This document shows, one piece after another, positions 36,027 to 44,759 of a stretch of DNA of 64,000 bases. The number at the start of each line of letters is the position of its first letter. The stretch's first letter is position 1. Source of the stretch: CAYRWR01 sp964428015 (GTDB taxonomy: Bacteria > Spirochaetota > Brevinematia > Brevinematales > CAYRWR01); the NCBI GenBank assembly GCA_964428015.1, contig CAYRWR010000007.1:1-64000 (forward strand). Direction: 5' to 3'. Position numbers and translations under genes: made by a program. A model generated the notes under the pieces. The model did no database searches, was not told the origin of the DNA, and saw nothing but the letters and a program-made list of their open reading frames with translations.

Positions 36027-37664
36027 TTATTGCTGTATTTTTCCATCAAAAAGATCAATGATAGTACCGGCTGCTCCCTGTGTAGCTGAGATGGTAGCTG
36101 TACCAGCCACATCCAGCGGAGTGTTGCCTTTGTCCGCAGGAGGCTGAATCGATTCTGTTCTGCTCTCGGTTTTTTCTTCGCCCGGCTGTCGGGCCGGCTC
36201 AAAGATAAAATCAAACTGCAGGCTGTGACCGGTCTGCTTTTCTACTTCAGATTGAATGGTTTCTTTATTGGACCGCAGCAGTTCCGCGGCATGGGCTATC
36301 TTGACGTGCACCTGGATAGTACCACCTTTGCGGGTAAACCCCTGTATATGGCTGGAATAATGACGGGTCAGCGGATTCTGAGACAGCACCTGGAAAAAAG
36401 CCTGTTTTACCGCGGCGGGATCGATTTCCCGGTCGGAGGCGGGTGCTGCCGGTGCAGCTGGGGCCGCTGTTTCCACCACTGGTTTGGCTGGGGTTACCGA
36501 CTGGGGAGCGGGAGAGCCAGTGGTATTGCTCCTGGGGGCGGGAGCCTGTTGTACAGGTGCGGTATTTTCAGGAGCAGCTTTTTTATGCAGAGCTTTGAAC
36601 AAAGTAGTTTCCAGTAAAAAACGTTCTTCAGCGTCGCCTTTTAATTTGGCAAAGACATCCACAAAAAGATTCAGGAGCCGGATGTTTTCCTCTTCCGAAA
36701 TGTCACGGAACAGTGTTTTTAAATCATCGTACTGGCGGCGGGGCATGTCCAGCAGGGCGTGGCCGTATTCCAGTTTTTTAGCCAGCATGGCATTACGTAT
36801 GTAGTAGATGAGACCTTTGACAAAGAGTTTGATTTCTCCTACTTCATCCAGGTAACTCTGCAATGTATTCATGAGGGAGAGAATATCACCTTCACGAATG
36901 GCAGTTATGATCTCATGGTAATAATGTTCGTCGGGAATACCCAGGACTTCTTCCGCAATCTGCCGGGTAATGCGTCCCTGGCCGTACAACAGTACCTGGT
37001 CAAACAGGCTCTGGGCATCACGCATTGAGCCTTCTGCCGCGGCTGCTACCAGGTATAAAGCATCTTCATCCGCTTCAATGGATTCACTTTCAGCTATTTT
37101 GCGCAGCTGCTCCACTATTACACTGGATGTGATCCGTTTGAAAACATAATGCTGAGTACGGGACCTGATAGTAGGCAGGACCTTATGAGCTTCTGTGGTA
37201 GCCATGATAAAGATGACATGTTCAGGGGGTTCTTCCAGTGTTTTAAGAAGGGCGTTGGAAGCTTCAGTGGTAAGCATATGGACTTCGTCTATGATATAGA
37301 TTTTATAGGTGGCTGAGAGGGGGCGGTACACCACATTTTCTCTGATCTCACGGATATTTTCTATGCCGCGATTGGAAGCACCGTCGATTTCTCTGACATC
37401 CAGGGCCTGGCCCTGCATGATATCCTGACCTAGAGGATATTCATTGACCGGATCCGGATTAGGACCGCCCGGATAATTCAGGGCTTTGGCCAAAATCCTG
37501 GCTGTGGTAGTTTTTCCCACTCCACGGGGTCCGGAAAAAAGATAAGCCTGTGAGATCTTACCGGAGGAGATGGCATTGCGCAGGGCACGGGTTACATGCT
37601 CCTGGCCGATCACTTCGCCAAAAAGTTGGGGTCTCCACTTTCTGGCAGTCACCTGATACTTCAT
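36027..37664 (-). CDS. dnaX: DNA polymerase III subunit gamma/tau without zinc module
   Basis: 545 residues from ATG 37664 (TTGGAG six bases before); an in-frame TTG at 37676 overlaps that site. It is the clamp-loader ATPase: GPRGVGKT Walker A at 45-52, DEVHMLT Walker B, the sensor-1 region around ATTEAHK and the SRTQ arginine finger. The segment that normally holds four zinc-binding Cys (consensus N-C-x7-C-GVC-PS-C) reads NYPGGPNPDPVNEYPLGQD at 63-81 with no Cys. The C-terminal part has a Pro/Ala linker (about 370-420) and a tau-like tail. First gene of dnaX-ybaB-recR-nifJ. Confidence 0.95.
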   Translation of the reverse strand: MKYQVTARKWRPQLFGEVIGQEHVTRALRNAISSGKISQAYLFSGPRGVGKTTTARILAKALNYPGGPNPDPVNEYPLGQDIMQGQALDVREIDGASNRGIENIREIRENVVYRPLSATYKIYIIDEVHMLTTEASNALLKTLEEPPEHVIFIMATTEAHKVLPTIRSRTQHYVFKRITSSVIVEQLRKIAESESIEADEDALYLVAAAAEGSMRDAQSLFDQVLLYGQGRITRQIAEEVLGIPDEHYYHEIITAIREGDILSLMNTLQSYLDEVGEIKLFVKGLIYYIRNAMLAKKLEYGHALLDMPRRQYDDLKTLFRDISEEENIRLLNLFVDVFAKLKGDAEERFLLETTLFKALHKKAAPENTAPVQQAPAPRSNTTGSPAPQSVTPAKPVVETAAPAAPAAPASDREIDPAAVKQAFFQVLSQNPLTRHYSSHIQGFTRKGGTIQVHVKIAHAAELLRSNKETIQSEVEKQTGHSLQFDFIFEPARQPGEEKTESRTESIQPPADKGNTPLDVAGTATISATQGAAGTIIDLFDGKIQQ

Positions 37665-37853
37665 GTACGGCTCCAAAAAAGATAGGAATATTATAGCTTA
37701 TTTTCACAGATTAGCAAGTCTTGAAAGAGTTATTTCATGTAAAACCAAGGGCTAAAGTATTTTACTGTAAGTATTTAAACTAGTATTGTTAGTGTAGTCT
37801 AAACTGAACATGTCCCGTTTGGAAATCCAAGTCAAAATCAGGAATTTAAACAG

Positions 37854-37877
37854 AAAAAGCCCCCTGAGGGGCCTTTT
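37854..37877. terminator. Terminator-like hairpin in a leader region
   Basis: GCCCC-CTGA-GGGGC with five A on the left and four T on the right, so it could work on both strands. No plus-strand gene ends before it, so it may be an attenuator for the genes that follow or a remnant. Confidence 0.5.
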
Positions 37878-37898
37878 CCGCGGAGTTTGGAGGTTGTT

Positions 37899-37946
37899 AT
37901 GAATGGTATTCAGAATATAAGAGCAGAGAAATTCGACTTTGGTTAG
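37899..37946 (+). CDS. Candidate 15-residue leader or small protein
   Basis: ATG at 37899 is preceded by TTTGGAGG with a near-ideal gap, better than many real genes here. The frame codes for MNGIQNIRAEKFDFG and stops at 37946. A hairpin lies just before it and the cNMP-binding gene starts 70 bp later. It could be a leader peptide or a small protein; it could also be chance. Confidence 0.35.
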   Translation: MNGIQNIRAEKFDFG

Positions 37947-38016
37947 ATTTTTTTTGAGGCTTGCGCTTTTTTAATCCTACCGATAAAATATTAACAAATA
38001 AACTAAGAAGGTATCA

Positions 38017-38400
38017 ATGGAACAGAAGCATTATCCCAAGGACAGTCTCATCTCCAAAGAGGGAGAACAATCTGACGGTATGTTCGTGGTTAAAACCGGA
38101 AAAGTGGAAGTATTCAAAGTCATTAACGGAGATAAGGTCATCTTATCCCAGATAGGCCCCAATGACTTTTTTGGTGAAATGAGCCTGTTCCTTTCCGCTC
38201 CCCGCACCGCTAATGTCAGAGCTATGCAGGATTCTGATCTGCTCTTCTTAAAAAAAGAGGACCTTCTGGATCAGATCAAGAATCAGCCGGACCTGGCAGT
38301 AATGATGCTGAGTAGGCTATCCAAAAGACTCAAAGAAGCCCATGACGTGATTGCCAAACTGGAAGGAGAAAAGAAAGCCCTGGAACTGATCCACCGCTGA
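38017..38400 (+). CDS. Stand-alone cyclic-nucleotide-binding domain protein
   Basis: 127 residues, almost entirely one cNMP-binding domain. The phosphate-binding cassette reads FFGEMSLFLSAPRTANVRA at about residues 51-69, close to the consensus (FGE-L, PR-A). A short C-terminal helix (about 95-127) follows, with no DNA-binding domain. AAGAAGG precedes the ATG. Without an effector domain it would act by binding a partner or by sequestering a nucleotide. The gene is convergent with the nuclease gene. Confidence 0.9.
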   Translation: MEQKHYPKDSLISKEGEQSDGMFVVKTGKVEVFKVINGDKVILSQIGPNDFFGEMSLFLSAPRTANVRAMQDSDLLFLKKEDLLDQIKNQPDLAVMMLSRLSKRLKEAHDVIAKLEGEKKALELIHR

Positions 38401-38406
38401 TCTTTT

Positions 38407-39030
38407 TTAATCCCGGCGCTTACGCCTCAGTTTCCTGTCCAGGAAATTCTTATGTAACCTTTTTCTAAGCAAAGGAAGTATGCCCAATGCAACCAGAAAT
38501 ATTATTATCAGAGCTATTAAGGGCTTCTCCTGGCTTTTATCTGAAAGATTAGAAGGGGCAGTAACTGGCCGCTTCCCTTTTCTCCAGGACCAGGGCGGTA
38601 GTGGAGCTTCGTCCTGCCACAGGCCGATCCTGGCTTCACGTGCTTTTTTTTCGAGCAGATACCAGTTTAGACAAAAATCTTTTTTGCAATAGCCGGTATA
38701 GACCCAGGCCAGCCCTTTTTCCACCAGTAAAGAATTGATGTTGCTGCCCTGATAGTCCAGCAGAGCCAATACCCGTTGGTATTGATCTGTACCTAATGGC
38801 TGTACATCTATGAGTTTTCCCTGAATGGAATCCACCAGAAATTTTCTGGCATCTGCCCCGCCGGGCTGATCCATTTCCGGGCAGTCTATACCGTACAAAC
38901 GGATTTTTATGAGAGTACCCCGGGAGTCCACAGTGACAGTATCGCCGTCATGGATTGTGACTACCCTGCCTTCCCAGGCAAATGTCACTGAAAAACCCAG
39001 CAGAAAAATTAAGATTGACACTATTTTCAT
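38407..39030 (-). CDS. Secreted thermonuclease-like protein with C-terminal membrane segment
   Basis: 207 residues: a Sec signal (1-18), an SNase domain (about 20-150) and a hydrophobic helix (about 172-187) with a basic tail. The nuclease motifs HDGDTVTV, IRLYGIDCPE and QYQRVLALL are present, with the active Asp, Arg and Glu positions kept. The signal and the second hydrophobic segment suggest the enzyme is held in the inner membrane with its domain in the periplasm and the basic tail inside. It probably degrades incoming nucleic acid for nutrition or defence. Confidence 0.88.
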   Translation of the reverse strand: MKIVSILIFLLGFSVTFAWEGRVVTIHDGDTVTVDSRGTLIKIRLYGIDCPEMDQPGGADARKFLVDSIQGKLIDVQPLGTDQYQRVLALLDYQGSNINSLLVEKGLAWVYTGYCKKDFCLNWYLLEKKAREARIGLWQDEAPLPPWSWRKGKRPVTAPSNLSDKSQEKPLIALIIIFLVALGILPLLRKRLHKNFLDRKLRRKRRD

Positions 39031-39095
39031 TTTTACCTTCCCTGTAGTATAGTATTATACAGGAAAACTCAGGTATTTGGCAAACAGGAGGAGTT

Positions 39096-39818
39096 ATGAA
39101 ATTCTACTTACTGATTTTTATTTTGATTTTGCCGGCGGCGGGCTTTTGTGACTCTTACACCTACCTCAACTGTATACTGCAGAATAACACTATCTCAGCT
39201 GACAAAAACCTGAAGCGACTCTCCAGCGGCATTCAGCTATTGACAGATGACCCGGCGTATAAAGCTATCTACGAAAAACTGGAATCACAGATGCGTGCTC
39301 TGGATAGTATGGTTACCGGTCAGCAGGATATGATCAACTACTATACCTATGAAGAAGCGGTCCTGGCAAATGTGACCGAAAGCCTCAATAGAATCCGTGA
39401 GCTGGCCCTGCAGATGGGCAATTCCCTTCTGGGGGACACAGAAAAAGACATTATCCGTTCAGAAATGCGCCAGCATTATGAACAGGTCTTATATGAATTG
39501 CGCACTGCTCAGTTCAATACCAAGCCGCTTTTTTCAGAATTGTTAAAAGACCCTGTGGTAACTTCCCGTCTGAATTCCCCGGATTTTTATACCTTAGGAT
39601 CCATAGATACTCTGCTCCAGTTTATCCTGCAGCGCAGAGTGCTGCTGGGCAGCTGGTCCAACCGCCTGCGCCACCAGATCAAGGGTGACATGATCAATCA
39701 GGAAAACACTGCAGAATTTCAATCTCATGGCGATACAGATTATGGACGCGAACTGAGTGAGTTTAAACGAAATCAACTGCTTCTACTGATCAATGTTCTC
39801 ATGCTTAAGCCCCGTTAA
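39096..39818 (+). CDS. Flagellin-like protein with a Sec signal peptide
   Basis: 240 residues. It starts with MKFYLLIFILILPAAGFC, a clear Sec signal, after AGGAGG. The rest resembles flagellin ends. N-terminal D0/D1-like features: KRLSSGIQLLTDDPAY (40-55), LESQMRALDSMVTGQQDMI (62-80), LNRIRELALQMGN (97-109) and AQFNTKPLF (138-146, against the usual SAQFNG-LL). C-terminal: DTDYGRELSEFKRNQLLL (about 216-233), matching the D-A-E-SEFTKNQIL helix. The variable middle is nearly absent. Ordinary flagellins have no signal and leave by the flagellar type III route. A Sec signal would deliver it to the periplasm. Its neighbours are not flagellar genes. No other flagellar gene is in the window. Confidence 0.8.
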   Translation: MKFYLLIFILILPAAGFCDSYTYLNCILQNNTISADKNLKRLSSGIQLLTDDPAYKAIYEKLESQMRALDSMVTGQQDMINYYTYEEAVLANVTESLNRIRELALQMGNSLLGDTEKDIIRSEMRQHYEQVLYELRTAQFNTKPLFSELLKDPVVTSRLNSPDFYTLGSIDTLLQFILQRRVLLGSWSNRLRHQIKGDMINQENTAEFQSHGDTDYGRELSEFKRNQLLLLINVLMLKPR

Positions 39819-39896
39819 TTCTGTTTATTGACTTTTGCTGGCTTTGCTTTATCATTTAGTCTATCAGGTATTTCAATTTCACATTGCGGGGTCACT

Positions 39897-41492
39897 ATGA
39901 AAAAAGGTTACTGGATGCTGGTACTGCATGCGCATCTTCCTTTTGTACGACATCCTGAATACGCGGACGCTCTGGAAGAACGCTGGCTGTATGAAGCAAT
40001 CACCGAAACCTACATTCCTATGCTGGAAATGTACGACCGTTTAAATAAAGAAGGCATTTATTTCAGGGTCACCATGTCCCTCACCCCGCCCCTGGCTAAT
40101 ATGCTGGCAGACCCATTGCTGCAGGACAGATACCTGCATCACATCAACCAGATGATCGAACTTGCTGAAAAAGAAGTGACCCGCACCCAGTACCTTCCGG
40201 AATTTCACCGCAGTGCCATGCACTACCTCAGAAAATTCAAATCAGCCCGCGATCTTTTCCAGAATAAATATCACAAAAATCTGCTGCTGGGCTTTAAATT
40301 GTTTCAGGATCTGGGGAATCTGGAAATACTGACCTGCGGTGCTACCCACGGCTTTCTGCCCCTCATGGATATGTATCCCAGCGCGGTACGGGGCCAGGTA
40401 CTCACTGCTGTAGAGGACTATAAGAGGCATTTTGGAATAGCTCCCAAAGGAATGTGGAACGGAGAATGCGGCTACTATCCCGGACTGGAATCTCTGCTCA
40501 AAGAAGGCCAGATCAAGTATTTTTACACCGACACCCATGGGCTCCTGCATGCTTCCAGCCGCCCCAAGTATGGGGTCTTTGCACCTATGATGACACCTAA
40601 TCACATAGCCTACTTCGGACGTGATGTAGAGACTTCCAATTCCGTATGGAGCGCGGATGAAGGCTATCCTGGTGACCCCAACTACCGAGAATTCTACCGG
40701 GATATCGGGTTTGACCTGGATTATGAATACATCAAGCCCTATATCCATGAAAGCGGCCTGCGCATAGCCACCGGCATCAAGTATCACAAGATCACCAGCA
40801 AAGATACACCCATGGAGCAGAAGCATGCCTATGACCCTGAGTATGCCTATTCCCGTACCATAGAGCATGCCCAGAATTTTACTTTTAACCGTGAGCGCCA
40901 GGTAGACTATCTCAGCAATATCATGGATAGAGAGCCACTCATTGTCAGTATGTATGATGCCGAGTTATTCGGGCACTGGTGGTATGAAGGGCCTGATTTT
41001 ATTTACAATCTGCTGAAAAGCATCCATCACAGCCAGGTGCTGGAGACCATCACCGCTCCTGAATACCTGGACCGTTATCCTGATAACCAGACTGCCACAC
41101 CTCCCATGTCCAGCTGGGGCTATAAAGGATATAATGAATTCTGGCTCAATGATACCAATGACTGGGTCTACCGCCATCTGCACAAAGGCTGTGAGCGTGT
41201 AATAGAACTAGCTAACAAATTCAAAACCAGTAAAGACAAGCTGATACAGAGAGCCTGCAACCAGGCTGCCCGCGAACTGCTGCTGGCACAATCCTCTGAC
41301 TGGGCTTTTATCATGCGAACCAATACTATGGTGGAATATGCCAAAAAAAGGACAGTAGACCACCTGGGTAGACTGGAAAAACTGCATTCAATGATATTTG
41401 CTGAAAAAGTGGACACTAAGTGGCTGGCTGAGACAGAATACCGGGACAATATTTTTCCTGAAATTAATTTCCGGGTGTGGGCAGATAGCTGA
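39897..41492 (+). CDS. GH57 1,4-alpha-glucan branching enzyme-like
   Basis: 531 residues from ATG 39897; an upstream in-frame start would add a non-family leader. It has the GH57 layout with a DUF1957-type C-terminal domain. Conserved regions: HAHLPFVRHPE at 12-22, CGATHGFLP, WNGECGYYPGLE with the nucleophile Glu, and YDAELFGHWWYEG with the acid/base Asp. These fit the GH57 branching enzymes (Thermus/Thermococcus type), which build alpha-1,6 branches in glycogen. There is no signal peptide, so it is cytoplasmic. It lies 78 bases after the flagellin-like gene. With the secreted GH13 enzyme at 7547 it indicates alpha-glucan uptake and storage. Confidence 0.93.
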   Translation: MKKGYWMLVLHAHLPFVRHPEYADALEERWLYEAITETYIPMLEMYDRLNKEGIYFRVTMSLTPPLANMLADPLLQDRYLHHINQMIELAEKEVTRTQYLPEFHRSAMHYLRKFKSARDLFQNKYHKNLLLGFKLFQDLGNLEILTCGATHGFLPLMDMYPSAVRGQVLTAVEDYKRHFGIAPKGMWNGECGYYPGLESLLKEGQIKYFYTDTHGLLHASSRPKYGVFAPMMTPNHIAYFGRDVETSNSVWSADEGYPGDPNYREFYRDIGFDLDYEYIKPYIHESGLRIATGIKYHKITSKDTPMEQKHAYDPEYAYSRTIEHAQNFTFNRERQVDYLSNIMDREPLIVSMYDAELFGHWWYEGPDFIYNLLKSIHHSQVLETITAPEYLDRYPDNQTATPPMSSWGYKGYNEFWLNDTNDWVYRHLHKGCERVIELANKFKTSKDKLIQRACNQAARELLLAQSSDWAFIMRTNTMVEYAKKRTVDHLGRLEKLHSMIFAEKVDTKWLAETEYRDNIFPEINFRVWADS

Positions 41493-41507
41493 TTCTGAGT
41501 GGATATC

Positions 41508-42905
41508 TTAGTTGATATCTATACTGATCATACAAATGTCGTCTTCAAAATCTTCGCTGCCATGATAGGATACAAGATCCCAGTAAATTTCCTGCAATAA
41601 CTGATCCCCTTTCTGATCTTTCATTTGTATCAGGATTGTATTCAGGGCTTCACTGTAATCCTTATGAGGATCTTTTTTACTGACTGCGTCTGTCAAACCA
41701 TCAGTATATAAAAATATCCTATCATCCTTTTCCAGTCGCACTTTTTGATTATAATACAATTTTGAATTTTTCTGGATCTCCTGGTTGCTCATAATGGCTA
41801 GAGGTATCCCGGATTCCTGATCACGCAATTCTGAAACCTTACCATCCCGTATCAATAATGGGGGGTTATGCCCGGCATTGGCAAATGCCATTTCTTTTTT
41901 ACTATGATCGATAACGGCATACATTGCTGTCACAAACTGATTGCCACTGTGATCCTGTAAAATATCATTTAGATAATACAAAACTTTAGCCGGGTCATTT
42001 CTCAGTTCTCCCGCCTGGAGCAGAAAACTCTTCAACATGGAAGTGATAAAGGCGGCCGGCACCCCATGCCCGGAAACATCAGACAGAAATATACCGATTT
42101 TTTCCTGATTACGAAAAAGGATGTAGTCAAAATAATCCCCGCCTACCATTTCCATGGGCTTATAGAAATGTGCAATCCAGGAATGAGGGGATACCGATGG
42201 TATGAATTTCTCCTGAATGGATCGTGCCATCCTCATTTCTTTTTCGATATTGAGATTTTTCTGCTGAAGAATTGATCTGTCTTTGATAATCTCCATGGAA
42301 TTGAGATATGTTTTATAGCGCAGGTGATCCAACACATAGGTAAATGCCAGCACCACCACAGTAGTGGACAAAATATCTCTCAGAGAATACTGGAAACGGG
42401 GGTCAGAAAAGTCTATACCGGTAATCAGGAGGCTGGTAAAAAAAGTGGCCAGGGATGTGAATAACAGAATAAAAGCCTCATATTTAAATAATGGAATAAC
42501 GATGATGACCATAAGAATGAAAAGATAACCTCCCACATAAACAGGATCTCCTCCTGTCAGACCCGTAATCAGACCGGTGGCATTCAGCAGGTAAATACCT
42601 ACAACAAACATAACAGTACGGGCTTTTTTTACAAAAATCTGCTGAAACTGCAGGATAAGAGCTAAACCGGCAAAAATAGTAAGCCCCAGCCGTATATAAA
42701 GTAGTGCCGGAATTTCCGGGTGTAATTGCCGGTCTGCCGGAAGATAAGGAATCCAGGCTAAAGAGGCAATCAGAAGAGAAAAGAAAAGATATTTGCGGGA
42801 TTGACGATGCAGTTCTTCACCAAAATTTGCCGGTATCTCCTTTCTGGAATCTACATGTAAAACATGCCGGTAGAAAAAATTTTTCCAACTGTGCTTTTTA
42901 TCCAT
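41508..42905 (-). CDS. SpoIIE/RsbU-type PP2C phosphatase with membrane domain
   Basis: 465 residues. Residues 1-205 contain six predicted helices (from about 38 to 200). A short coiled coil (205-235) leads into the PP2C domain at 240-465: the GGDYFDY and FLSDVSGHGVPAAF motifs, AMYAVID, ANAGHNPPLL and the last metal Asp region YTDGLTDAVSKKD, with DDICMISIDI at the end. These are the classic Mn/Mg residues of RsbU/SpoIIE Ser/Thr phosphatases, which release anti-sigma or cyclic-di-GMP-type partner switches. No anti-sigma partner gene is adjacent. It probably senses a membrane condition. Confidence 0.93.
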   Translation of the reverse strand: MDKKHSWKNFFYRHVLHVDSRKEIPANFGEELHRQSRKYLFFSLLIASLAWIPYLPADRQLHPEIPALLYIRLGLTIFAGLALILQFQQIFVKKARTVMFVVGIYLLNATGLITGLTGGDPVYVGGYLFILMVIIVIPLFKYEAFILLFTSLATFFTSLLITGIDFSDPRFQYSLRDILSTTVVVLAFTYVLDHLRYKTYLNSMEIIKDRSILQQKNLNIEKEMRMARSIQEKFIPSVSPHSWIAHFYKPMEMVGGDYFDYILFRNQEKIGIFLSDVSGHGVPAAFITSMLKSFLLQAGELRNDPAKVLYYLNDILQDHSGNQFVTAMYAVIDHSKKEMAFANAGHNPPLLIRDGKVSELRDQESGIPLAIMSNQEIQKNSKLYYNQKVRLEKDDRIFLYTDGLTDAVSKKDPHKDYSEALNTILIQMKDQKGDQLLQEIYWDLVSYHGSEDFEDDICMISIDIN

Positions 42906-43030
42906 AGTATTTCATTGTACTACAGTTAAAGTATTTATACAAAAAAAATGGATTCAAACCTGAACCATAATTTTAAAATGGATTGACTCTGTGAAGTGTA
43001 TTCACTAAATTTTGTTTTAAGGAGTATTTC

Positions 43031-43288
43031 ATGTTTAATTTGTATTGCGCCGCATGGTGCCCAGATTGCCGTTTAACTGTACAATACCTGGATGAGCATT
43101 CTATTCCTTATCATTATTTTGATATTGAGTCAATTGAACAGGATATATTACAGAAATGTATTGATGCCAATGGCGGAAGTGACTGGTCAGTGCCTACTTT
43201 TGAGAAAAATGGACATTGGATCGTACCCGGGACTATGGATAATGCTAAAATCGAAGAAACTCTGAAAACACTACTGAACATTAAATAA
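43031..43288 (+). CDS. Glutaredoxin/mycoredoxin-like protein
   Basis: 85 residues with the thioredoxin fold start and the active site CPDC at residues 10-13, typical of mycoredoxin-like and NrdH-related glutaredoxins. VPTFEKNGHWIVPG carries the cis-Pro and the substrate groove. The TTTTAAGGAG site before the ATG is strong. It is a cytosolic thiol-disulphide reductase. Its stop is one base away from the stop of the convergent repeat protein gene. Confidence 0.9.
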   Translation: MFNLYCAAWCPDCRLTVQYLDEHSIPYHYFDIESIEQDILQKCIDANGGSDWSVPTFEKNGHWIVPGTMDNAKIEETLKTLLNIK

Positions 43289-43289
43289 T

Positions 43290-44759
43290 TCAGGGGCCCG
43301 TCACCTGATACACTGAATCCCCCTGCTGTTGTAAATACAGGTATTTTTCTATACCTGACTGCATTATGGTCTGCAGGTTAAAACATTCCGTTTGGATATC
43401 CTTTGCAGGTGCTATAAGCTGGTGTTTCTCTTTATCCAGTATATACATTTTTTTCAGGTATGCAGTCTGCGGGATGCTTTGAAAAGGCCCCCAACGATTC
43501 CCGTCTTCCGTTTGAACATACCATCTCTCGTCTTTTCCTTTAAATACAAATGAATAACTGGATTCATCACTGAATTGCAAACTATCCACACGGGTTGCCT
43601 GGATATCCATCCAGATCCCGTTGATACAAAGATCCAGCCAACCTTTCCCTTGTGTGTCTGCGGTTACTGCCCAATTGGTACCACTACCGGGTATAAACTC
43701 TCCTATCCGATCAAAGGGTCCCAGAGTCAGGCCCCCTATCCGCCAAAAGAAAGATCGCCGTATTTTTACTCCGGCAAATACCCTGTCTCCATGAATCCCG
43801 GAACAGACAATTTTATCAAAAGGCCCTATCAGATCCGCATGTGTCTGAATATAGAATTCCCGTCCTTTTAAAAATGAAAACATAAATGTACCGGGAAAAT
43901 CAGGATCAATATAAATCCTGCTGTCCTCATTAAAACGGCCCTGTAAATCACCCTGTCTGCCATTCATGAGAATCTTGTCTTTTCCTTTTTCGCTGACCAG
44001 AGCGGCCCAGGTGTTGGTATTTATATACTTTATATCCCACAATTTGCGGAAAGGTCCCCAGGAAAGAGTGGTTTTCATGATAAAAATGTCACCGGTAGGA
44101 GTTTTTCTGACTACTACACTTTCTGTCCATTCAGGACTGTGTACCAGATTTACTGTTTCAGGGACCCTTTCCGGTTTTATCAGATCAGTTTCTTTTTCTT
44201 CGAAGAGAAAGAACGCACCTTCCGGTGTCTGCTGGTATACCTTGTGGTCTACCCCCACAGCATTATATGCCCAAAGTTCCCCTTTATGGCTGAATCTGAC
44301 ATCATAAACTCTGGTATAGGGACCATAGCTACGGCCATCCACCAGTACTATTATCCATCCCGGAGAAGATTGGATACTGGCTATCCAGTGATTTCCGCTG
44401 GTCTTAATATCCAGGATATCGGAGAAATTCCCATATTCTGTCCCATAACTATCAATCAGGCAATATTTCCTATTCATATCCAGGACCTGAATGAGAAACT
44501 GGGAACCGTCAGCCTGACGGAAAATTTTCAACAGAGCTTTGTAGGGTCCCAGTTTTTTCCCGCCCAGAAATAGGCTAAACTTTTCTCCTTTATCCAACTT
44601 GATAACCGGCAATTGCTGCTTTCCCTGATTTACTTTCATTTGAAAATTAGGATCGATTTTTTCTCCCTGTTCCAGGGTATAATACAAAGTCCGTTTTTCA
44701 GAAAAAGACTGAGAATTAGTAAAAAATAGTAACACTAAAAGAAGGAATATACGGTTCAT
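43290..44759 (-). CDS. Secreted WG/propeller-like repeat protein
   Basis: 489 residues from ATG 44759; that start overlaps the stop of the upstream methyltransferase gene as ATGA, so they are translationally coupled. A longer in-frame start exists but has no site. It has a Sec signal (MNRIFLLLVLLFFTNSQSFS). The mature chain is built from 40-50-residue beta repeats with the motif GPF or GPY, e.g. KLGPYKALLKI, SYGPYTRVYDVRF, SWGPFRKLWDIKY, LIGPFDKIV and RWGPFQSIPQ. This resembles a beta propeller or WG-like repeat protein. Function unknown; likely periplasmic. Confidence 0.75.
   Translation of the reverse strand: MNRIFLLLVLLFFTNSQSFSEKRTLYYTLEQGEKIDPNFQMKVNQGKQQLPVIKLDKGEKFSLFLGGKKLGPYKALLKIFRQADGSQFLIQVLDMNRKYCLIDSYGTEYGNFSDILDIKTSGNHWIASIQSSPGWIIVLVDGRSYGPYTRVYDVRFSHKGELWAYNAVGVDHKVYQQTPEGAFFLFEEKETDLIKPERVPETVNLVHSPEWTESVVVRKTPTGDIFIMKTTLSWGPFRKLWDIKYINTNTWAALVSEKGKDKILMNGRQGDLQGRFNEDSRIYIDPDFPGTFMFSFLKGREFYIQTHADLIGPFDKIVCSGIHGDRVFAGVKIRRSFFWRIGGLTLGPFDRIGEFIPGSGTNWAVTADTQGKGWLDLCINGIWMDIQATRVDSLQFSDESSYSFVFKGKDERWYVQTEDGNRWGPFQSIPQTAYLKKMYILDKEKHQLIAPAKDIQTECFNLQTIMQSGIEKYLYLQQQGDSVYQVTGP

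Larger units (their letters stand above)
37665..38016. other. Intergenic region with hairpin and short frame
   Basis: About 350 bases. The left half is AT-rich and must hold the dnaX promoter. The right half contains a hairpin (37859-37872) and a 15-codon frame (37899-37946) before the cNMP-binding gene. Confidence 0.55.
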
